The notes beneath the pieces are model-generated. The model saw nothing but the letters and a program-made list of their open reading frames with translations. It searched no databases and had not been told where the DNA came from. From an uncultured Clostridia bacterium (lineage in GTDB: Bacteria; Bacillota; Clostridia; Oscillospirales; Butyricicoccaceae): a DNA stretch of 10,371 nucleotides. Positions 1 to 4,380 of this stretch are shown piece by piece; the stretch's first letter is position 1; each line of letters opens with the position of its first letter. The translations under genes and the position numbers were made by a program. The DNA lies in assembly GCA_910586575.1 (NCBI GenBank), contig CAJUJQ010000113.1, forward strand, positions 1-10,371, read 5' to 3'.

Positions 1-281
1 CCGCGCGCTACCGGATGAACAGCAGCCGAAGCGAACGCTTCCATACCGGGTTTATCGCCCAGCAGCTGCGGGACGCGCTGATTGGAAGCGGCCTGGCCTC
101 GCAGGATCTGGCGGCGCTGGTGCAGCAGGATTACGACCCGGCGGCGGAGGACGGCGGCGGCGGGCAATATTCCATCCGCTATGGGGAGCTGGTTGCGCTC
201 AACACGGCGATGGTACAGCAGCTTCTGGCGCGTGTGGACGCGCTTGAAGCGGAAGTCAAACATTTGAAAGGAGCAAACTGA
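1..281 (+). CDS. Phage tail fibre/spike protein, C-terminal end (peptidase S74-type chaperone domain), 5' truncated
   Basis: The reading frame is open to the left edge (first whole codon at base 3), so the start lies outside and the ATG at 15 is probably internal. The visible ~92 residues match the end of an intramolecular chaperone (peptidase S74, endosialidase-type) domain: an aromatic/His lead into GFIAQQL, an acidic Gly-rich linker, then YSIRYGELVALNTAMVQ and a terminal heptad-like helix ending LEAEVKHLKG. In this family the domain trimerises the fibre, then cleaves itself off with a Ser/Lys dyad; those catalytic residues would lie upstream and cannot be checked. It acts in virion assembly of the host-binding appendage. 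Its TGA is one base from the next ATG and its last codons contain that gene's AAAGGAG, so the two are translationally coupled. The domain call is from pattern memory, not a search. Confidence 0.8.
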   Translation, partial: ARYRMNSSRSERFHTGFIAQQLRDALIGSGLASQDLAALVQQDYDPAAEDGGGGQYSIRYGELVALNTAMVQQLLARVDALEAEVKHLKGAN

Positions 282-282
282 C

Positions 283-1656
283 ATGGCTTTCAAAAACATG
301 GAAGAATTAGAGCGGGGGATTGCGGCGTCCGGGCAGAACTGGTCAGAGGCGGACAAGGCGCTTGCAAAAAAGAATATTGGCTACGGCAACAGCCTGTATG
401 GCTTCAAAAAGGATTGGGTGGACGCCACGGCGCGGGGCGATACCGCAGCCGCGCAGCGCAGCCACGACCAGGCGGAGGCGTTCCGCAGACGCTACGGCGG
501 CTATTCCGGCGGGACGGACGGCTCGGATTATATCAAGGACGGGACTTATTTCACGTATGACGACCCTTATGCTGACGCGCTGGGGCAGCTGGCCGATTCC
601 ATCCTGTCATATGAGTCCTTTGAAAATCCTTACCGAAAGCAGGCTGAACAGGTTCTTTCGGAATATATTGATCGTGGCCCCTTTTCTTACGGCTTGGACA
701 GCGACCCGGTCTGGCAGCAGTACCAGAAAACCTATCTGCGCGAGGGGCAGCGCGCCCGGGAGGATACGCTTGGCAATTATGCCGCCGCGACCGGCGGGCA
801 GGCCAGCACGGCGGCGGTCTATGCGGCGTCGCAGGCGCAGGACTACTACAATGCCCAGATGGCCGACAAGGTACCCGAGCTGTACGGCCAGGCATATGAC
901 CGCTGGCTCGACGAGGGCGAACAGTACACCAACCAGATCGACGCGCTGCGCGCCATGGGCAGCGACGCGATGCAGGAATGGAACGCCAACCGCGCGCTGC
1001 TCAAGGATCAGTTCTCCGGTATCCGGGACCTTAGTGACAGCCTGTATGACCGGGACTACCGGAAATGGACGGCAGATTACCAGGTGGGGCGCGACCGGCT
1101 CGACGACAGCCGCTATGCCGAGGAGCTTGCCTACAGCCGGGAGGAGGACGCCGCAAACCGCGCGTGGAAGCAGCAGCAGGCCGCGCTCGATCAGGCGATT
1201 GCGTGGCTCAAGATGGGCGTTGCGCCTGATAACGCGGTCACGGAAGCGGCGGGGCTGTCCGAGCAGGATGTGGGGCGTTATCTTGGCGCGGTGCAGGCGC
1301 AGCTTGCAGCCAAGGGTTCCAAACGTTCCTCGGGCGGCGGCTCGTCGGGCAGCCCTTCTTCCGGTTCGTCCGGCGCGCCGGATTATGAAGGGCTGTTCCG
1401 GGACGCTTACAACAGCGGCCACGCGGAAAATTATATCGCGACGAATTATAAGAAGTACGGGTTCAGCAAGAGCACCGGCCTCAGCAAGGAGTACCATGCC
1501 GCCTACGATGAGGACTTTGAAAGCTTGCTGGATGAGACCAGGCGCATGGTGGACGCGAACGAATACGATCCCAGCGCGGCGGTGGCCCACCTGAAAGCAA
1601 AGGGTTACGATGATGAGACAGCGGCGCGGGTAACCGGTGCAATTTGGAGAAGATAA
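283..1656 (+). CDS. Phage virion-associated protein of unknown function, 457 aa
   Basis: The ATG at 283 follows AAAGGAG (267-273) with good spacing. I cannot name a function. There is no signal peptide or membrane segment. Residues ~22-85 contain a Lys/Ala-rich stretch ending RYGGYSGGTDGSDYI, a motif I recall from other Gram-positive prophage proteins. Residues ~88-245 run FTYDDPYADA, DPVWQQYQKTYLREGQRA, a Gly/Ala stretch (AAATGGQASTAAVYAASQAQ) and KVPELYGQAYDRW. Residues ~255-345 are charged and probably helical or coiled. A Ser/Gly linker (~347-365) leads to a C-terminal domain (~367-457) with SAAVAHLKAKGYDDE. The layout and its place between a fibre and an endolysin suggest a minor structural or DNA-ejection protein, which is inference. 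The abundance of GC-rich third positions matches its neighbours. Confidence 0.6.
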   Translation: MAFKNMEELERGIAASGQNWSEADKALAKKNIGYGNSLYGFKKDWVDATARGDTAAAQRSHDQAEAFRRRYGGYSGGTDGSDYIKDGTYFTYDDPYADALGQLADSILSYESFENPYRKQAEQVLSEYIDRGPFSYGLDSDPVWQQYQKTYLREGQRAREDTLGNYAAATGGQASTAAVYAASQAQDYYNAQMADKVPELYGQAYDRWLDEGEQYTNQIDALRAMGSDAMQEWNANRALLKDQFSGIRDLSDSLYDRDYRKWTADYQVGRDRLDDSRYAEELAYSREEDAANRAWKQQQAALDQAIAWLKMGVAPDNAVTEAAGLSEQDVGRYLGAVQAQLAAKGSKRSSGGGSSGSPSSGSSGAPDYEGLFRDAYNSGHAENYIATNYKKYGFSKSTGLSKEYHAAYDEDFESLLDETRRMVDANEYDPSAAVAHLKAKGYDDETAARVTGAIWRR

Positions 1657-1725
1657 TAGGCCGGTTCGGAAACCGGGGGTGTGCCAACAGTTTCCGAACA
1701 GTTCCTAAAATGGAGGTATGAGGCA

Positions 1726-2382
1726 GTGAGCAAGGTATTTATCGGCGTAGGCCACGGCGGAAGCGACCCCGGCGCGGTCGGAAATGGTATGCGGGAAAGC
1801 GATGTCAATCTTGAAATGGCGCTCGCCATGAAAGCCGAGCTGGAACGGCACGGCGTGACAGTCGGCATCAGCCGCACCCGCGACGAAGACGACCGTTTGG
1901 CGGAGGAAATCCGGGAGTGCAATGCCTTTGCCCCCGACCTTGCGGTCGAGGTGCACAATAATTCGGGCGGCGGCGACGGTTTCGAGTGCTATATCAACGG
2001 GCACGACCGCATCGCGCGCCAGCTCGCCGAGCGCATTGAGGAGGAGGTCAAGCAAATCGGTCAGAACAGCCGCGGGGTCAAAGTCAGCACGCGGCTGGGT
2101 TGGGTGAACCGGGTGAAAGCCCCCGCCGTGCTCTGCGAAGGGTTCTTTTTGGATTCGCAGGACAGCGCGGCTGCGGACACCGCCGCTAAGCGTGGGCGCT
2201 TCGGGCAGGCATACGCGCGGGGCGTGCTGGCACAGCTCGGGGTGCAAACGCAGCAGACCGCGCAGTCCCCCGAGCGGGAAAAGGTGCGCAAACGGTTTTC
2301 ATTGGATGAATCCACGATGGGATTCCTGGATACCTATCGGTTTGCGCAGGCGCTCTACCAGCGGCTGGCGGAAACAAAATAA
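1726..2382 (+). CDS. N-acetylmuramoyl-L-alanine amidase (Amidase_3 family), phage endolysin
   Basis: Cuts the bond between N-acetylmuramic acid and L-alanine in peptidoglycan, here probably for host lysis. I start at GTG 1726 because GGAGG at 1712-1716 sits 9 bases before it and the protein then opens on the first beta strand (SKVFIGVGHGG). A frame-compatible GTG at 1681 would add 15 poorly matching residues and has no ribosome site. The 218-residue protein shows the whole zinc/catalytic set of the family: His10 (GHGG), Glu24 (RESDVN), His77 (VEVHNNS) and Glu138 (LCEGFF). The catalytic domain ends near residue 180. The last ~45 residues form a short helical tail (RFSLDESTMGFLDTYRFAQAL) rather than a LysM or SH3 wall-binding domain. 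No signal peptide is present, so a holin is expected, yet none lies between this gene and its upstream neighbour. It is the last gene before a terminator. Confidence 0.9.
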   Translation: MSKVFIGVGHGGSDPGAVGNGMRESDVNLEMALAMKAELERHGVTVGISRTRDEDDRLAEEIRECNAFAPDLAVEVHNNSGGGDGFECYINGHDRIARQLAERIEEEVKQIGQNSRGVKVSTRLGWVNRVKAPAVLCEGFFLDSQDSAAADTAAKRGRFGQAYARGVLAQLGVQTQQTAQSPEREKVRKRFSLDESTMGFLDTYRFAQALYQRLAETK

Positions 2383-2405
2383 TATGGGATGATGGTTCCA
2401 AATTG

Positions 2406-2461
2406 AAATGCTCCCTTCAGGAGAGGCAGGCAAAGCTGCCGCCATGGAGGGAGCATTTTTT
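2406..2461 (+). terminator. Intrinsic terminator closing the phage late operon
   Basis: An 11-bp perfect stem (2406-2416 with 2448-2458) encloses a smaller nested hairpin (GGCAG 2425-2429 with CTGCC 2436-2440) and runs straight into T residues ending at 2461. The A-rich left arm means it could also work, less well, for the convergent gene ending at 2470. Confidence 0.85.
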
Positions 2462-2469
2462 GATGCGGT

Positions 2470-3096
2470 TCAGCGCCCGCAGCATTTTTTGTACTTTTTG
2501 CCGCTGCCGCAGGGGCACGGGTCGTTCCTGCCAACCTTTGGCGCTTTGGGAAGCTCGGGCAGGTTGTGCGCCTGGGACCTAATATAACGGATTGTCCGAA
2601 GCTCGTCGTCCAGCTTTTTTGTCAGCTTTCGGAATTCCGCCTCATTCATTTTGCCGGAATACGCCTCCTCGTCATCGACCGGAATGCCAAGCTCGGCATA
2701 CGTATAGCCCCGGTTGGATTGCTGGCGTGTATGCCTGACAAGCTCCAGATAGAGCGGCGCGAAGGCTTCCAGGGTCTTTCTGTGCTCGAAACAGTTCCTG
2801 CACTCCAACCGGTTTATGTTGCCCAGTGCGAAATTCAAATCGCACCTCATGTAGGCGCCCAGGCAAAGGTCGCCCAGGATGTAGCCCACCCGCAGCAGCT
2901 TCATTTTGTTCCGCAGGAAATCATCCAAGGCATAATATGCCGGGGGCTTTTCGCGAAAATTATCATCCGCATATTGCAAAAGATTCTCTTTTTCCTGGAT
3001 GTAAAAAGGTTTGCCCTCCTGTTTTTCTTTTACTTCATAATAAGACTCGAAGTCGTCCGCCACGTACATGTATTCGGTGATCAGCTCCCATTCCAT
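2470..3096 (-). CDS. SEC-C motif protein, C-terminal reading frame (frameshifted from its N-terminal half)
   Basis: A 208-residue frame whose last ~20 residues are a textbook SEC-C zinc-binding motif: GRNDPCPCGSGKKYKKCC, with spacing C-x-C-x8-C-C. The same motif ends SecA and many stand-alone proteins of unclear role, so SEC-C says metal binding and little more. Earlier there is a helical, charged region (~1-175) with a CRNC pair near residue 98. The ATG at 3096 lies directly next to a run of eight C, and the frame just upstream meets TAG after four codons, so this is unlikely to be the native start. If one C is removed, it joins the frame starting at GTG 3382 to give one gene of 303 residues (the 913-base span is 3n+1). 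I read it as the 3' part of a single disrupted, phase-variable or mis-sequenced gene. Confidence 0.75.
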   Translation of the reverse strand: MEWELITEYMYVADDFESYYEVKEKQEGKPFYIQEKENLLQYADDNFREKPPAYYALDDFLRNKMKLLRVGYILGDLCLGAYMRCDLNFALGNINRLECRNCFEHRKTLEAFAPLYLELVRHTRQQSNRGYTYAELGIPVDDEEAYSGKMNEAEFRKLTKKLDDELRTIRYIRSQAHNLPELPKAPKVGRNDPCPCGSGKKYKKCCGR

Positions 3097-3382
3097 CGGG
3101 GGGGGTTGTTCCCTCTATGTCATAATCGATTTCTTCCGGCCCGCAAACGATGTAATGCACGCCGTTGAAGGGTTCCTCATCCAAAAAATGACGCACATTC
3201 TCGTCAAGGCTTTCCAGAAAGGCGGTGAACTGCGCTTCGTCCAGCTCTAACTCCGGGTTTTGCTGCTGGATGATTTGCAGGGCACGCCGCATCGGGATAA
3301 TCCCATATAAATGGCTGAACGCTGAAAAATACTGACGAATCAGCGCTTGGGTTTCCGGGGTAGGCAAGGGTGTTTTTTCCAC
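3035..3382 (-). CDS. N-terminal part of the SEC-C protein gene, shifted out of frame at a C8 tract
   Basis: The start is GTG at 3382: AAAGGAGA lies about 6 bases before it, and the protein then begins EKTPLPTPETQALIRQYF. An ATG nine codons earlier would put the ribosome site inside the coding region. About 95 residues (helical, FSHLYGIIPMRRALQII, then an acidic LESLDENVRHFLDEEPF region) look like genuine coding sequence up to YDIEGTTPP. After the run of eight C the frame runs a further ~20 residues in a different phase from the SEC-C frame and stops at 3035, overlapping it by 62 bases. With seven C the protein would continue ..TTPP-MEWELITEYMY.. into the zinc-binding end. I do not recognise this N-terminal domain. 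A strong promoter lies upstream. Confidence 0.65.
   Translation of the reverse strand: MEKTPLPTPETQALIRQYFSAFSHLYGIIPMRRALQIIQQQNPELELDEAQFTAFLESLDENVRHFLDEEPFNGVHYIVCGPEEIDYDIEGTTPPDGMGADHRIHVRGGRLRVLL
3098..3105 (-). repeat. C8 homopolymer at the reading-frame break of the SEC-C gene
   Basis: Eight consecutive G on the + strand (C on the coding strand) sit exactly where the two halves of the SEC-C gene change frame. Removing one base restores a single open frame. Such tracts slip during replication and are also frequent sequencing-error sites. Confidence 0.8.
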
Positions 3383-3444
3383 TGTGATTCTCCTTTTGCA
3401 TAGGTGCATTTTTGAATAGCCGTGGGAACCGTAACTTTTATTAC

Positions 3445-3473
3445 AGTATAACGCCTGTATTACCTGCCGTCAA
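3445..3473 (-). promoter_or_regulatory. Sigma-A promoter of the SEC-C gene
   Basis: On the - strand: TTGACG (3473-3468), a 17-base spacer, and TATACT (3450-3445). Transcription would begin near 3438, leaving a leader of about 55 bases before GTG 3382. Confidence 0.75.
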
Positions 3474-3598
3474 CATGTTTTTTGTGTTTGTTTCACGGAG
3501 CGGTCTTTTTACGCAAAAAAGAAAAGCTTGCCCAGATGTGCGGTATGATATACATATAATTGACTAAAATGCGAGATAATAGTTTCCATAAAGTGACA

Positions 3599-3758
3599 GA
3601 TAATATACTATTATCGGCCGATTGTCAAGACTGTTTTTCACAAAAATGAAGCGCCCTTTTTGGATAGCTTGTCCAAAGGGGGTGCGATTTATTTGGGGGG
3701 TATCTGTCAAAATCAGGCGAAAATCAGGAAAAAGTGAATGATAATAGTATATTATCAT
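3599..3758. repeat. Two inverted copies of a GATAATA-N3-TATTATC palindrome
   Basis: Copy 1 is at 3599-3615 (spacer TAC). Copy 2 is at 3740-3756 (spacer GTA), extended by AT at both ends to a 21-base palindrome at 3738-3758. Because the arms are identical, copy 1 is the exact reverse complement of copy 2. A further half-like GATAATAG starts at 3574 and a CAGATAATCTG at 3778-3788. The copies are 141 bases apart and flank a strong hairpin (3651-3686). This fits either paired operator sites for a dimeric repressor or the ends of a small non-coding mobile element; the sequence does not decide. No gene lies in 3410-3959; a 77-residue frame on the - strand there has no ribosome site or recognisable content. 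Confidence 0.55.
3651..3686 (-). terminator. Long hairpin between the paired palindromes; terminator-like on the - strand
   Basis: GCGCCCTTTTTGGA (3651-3664) pairs with TCCAAAGGGGGTGCG (3672-3686), about 14 pairs including three G-U (counted on the + strand RNA), around a TAGCTTG loop. On the - strand the stem is followed by TTCATTTTTG, so it may stop transcription entering from the flagellin side. On the + strand the following ATTTATTTGG is a weak tail. The role is uncertain. Confidence 0.4.
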
Positions 3759-3861
3759 GCATAGGGAGCTTTGAAGGCAGATAATCTGAGCCGTCAAAAC
3801 GGAAAGGCTCTCTGTTATGGTTATCCACTGTTTGCTGGTTTGTCCCCGATTTGCCTGTAAG

Positions 3862-3950
3862 GGAACGGGCCGGGAACATAGCCGCTGACCGGGGGAGTGA
3901 GCCTCCGGGAATTGTTCGGATAACCGCTTACAGTCTGGAAGAAGGAGGGA
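3862..3950 (+). promoter_or_regulatory. GGA-rich leader of the csrA-like gene, possible CsrA autoregulatory site
   Basis: Eight GGA triplets fall in 89 bases (at 3862, 3873, 3894, 3908, 3918, 3937, 3944 and 3948). The last two lie within the ribosome binding site AAGGAGGG (3942-3949). A hairpin CCGGGGG/CCTCCGG (3889-3908) carries GGA at its edges. CsrA proteins bind GGA in loops and over ribosome sites, so autorepression is plausible. No convincing sigma-A or sigma-D promoter was found for this unit. Confidence 0.35.
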
Positions 3951-3959
3951 CCTGAAACC

Positions 3960-4217
3960 ATGCTGACACTGAAATTACATTCCGGCGATTATATCGCCAT
4001 TGGCGAGGACATTTTCGTCCAGGTCTACCGCACCCAGGGCGAGGGCTTCGCGGTCGCGGTCGACGCCCCGCGGGAACTGTATGTCACCCGCGGCGAACGC
4101 TGGGAACAGTCCGCCCCCACCCCGGAAAGCATCCGGAAGAGCTGGGCTGTCCACCCGCCCAAGCTGCGCTGTGAGGAACGGCTGGCACGGGCGCATGTTG
4201 CCCCTATTGAAGGGTAA
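3960..4217 (+). CDS. csrA: Divergent CsrA family translational regulator
   Basis: An 85-residue protein that aligns with E. coli CsrA without gaps over ~50 residues: MLTLKLHSGDYIAIGEDI and later DAPRELYVTRGE correspond to the family's ML.L....G...IGD.. and .APKEV.VHRE. Gly9, Ile14-Gly15, Ala36-Pro37 and Arg44 are kept; Arg44 is a main RNA contact. The other contact region is changed (Arg6-Arg7 become Leu6-His7), and residue 43 is Thr instead of His. The C-terminal tail (~50-85) is longer than usual and charged. CsrA dimers block translation by covering GGA-containing ribosome sites. In Bacillota the main target is flagellin mRNA, and the flagellin gene is the next gene, 163 bases downstream, supporting that role here. 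AAGGAGGG precedes the ATG by 10 bases. No fliW (its usual antagonist) is in the window. Confidence 0.75.
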   Translation: MLTLKLHSGDYIAIGEDIFVQVYRTQGEGFAVAVDAPRELYVTRGERWEQSAPTPESIRKSWAVHPPKLRCEERLARAHVAPIEG

Positions 4218-4380
4218 TTGCTTTTTGCATTCATCCAGTCCGCGCGGCTGGCTGAAATAGAGTCCACGCGCTGGCCCTGCCCGGGCAATGTGGCCACTTG
4301 GCCGGTTCGGGGGAAGCGCATTCACTTAACGGAGCTGATGCAGGGATTTAGCAGACGCTTAATTTCAAGGAGGTAAACCC
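4218..4380 (+). promoter_or_regulatory. csrA-flagellin intergenic leader with GGA sites
   Basis: The 163 bases hold short GC-rich palindromes (GCCCGGGC near 4278, CCGCGCGG near 4241) and three GGA triplets: ACGGAG (~4331), AGGGAT (~4344) and the flagellin ribosome site AAGGAGG (~4369-4375). In Bacillus, CsrA represses hag by binding the ribosome site plus one upstream GGA, and this leader has that layout. No T-tailed terminator separates the genes, and no clear sigma-D promoter (TAAA-N15-GCCGATAT type) was seen, so read-through from upstream is possible. Confidence 0.35.

Noticed and set aside
320..1594. Long frames overlapping the 457-residue phage gene on both strands (424 codons at 320-1594 +, 327 codons at 607-1590 -)
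   Set aside because: GC-rich third positions in the true frame leave few stops in other frames. The translations are Arg/Thr/Ala-rich with no recognisable motif and no ribosome sites.
1681..1725. Upstream GTG start for the amidase
   Set aside because: No ribosome site, and the 15 extra residues do not fit the family start; GTG 1726 has GGAGG at the right distance.
3564..3797. 77-residue frame on the - strand between the SEC-C gene and the csrA-like gene
   Set aside because: It spans both palindromes and the hairpin, lacks a ribosome site, and reads as noise.
2383..3960. Prophage attachment site or tRNA gene at the phage-host boundary
   Set aside because: No tRNA-like cloverleaf was seen, and with the left end of the phage outside the window a direct repeat cannot be tested.
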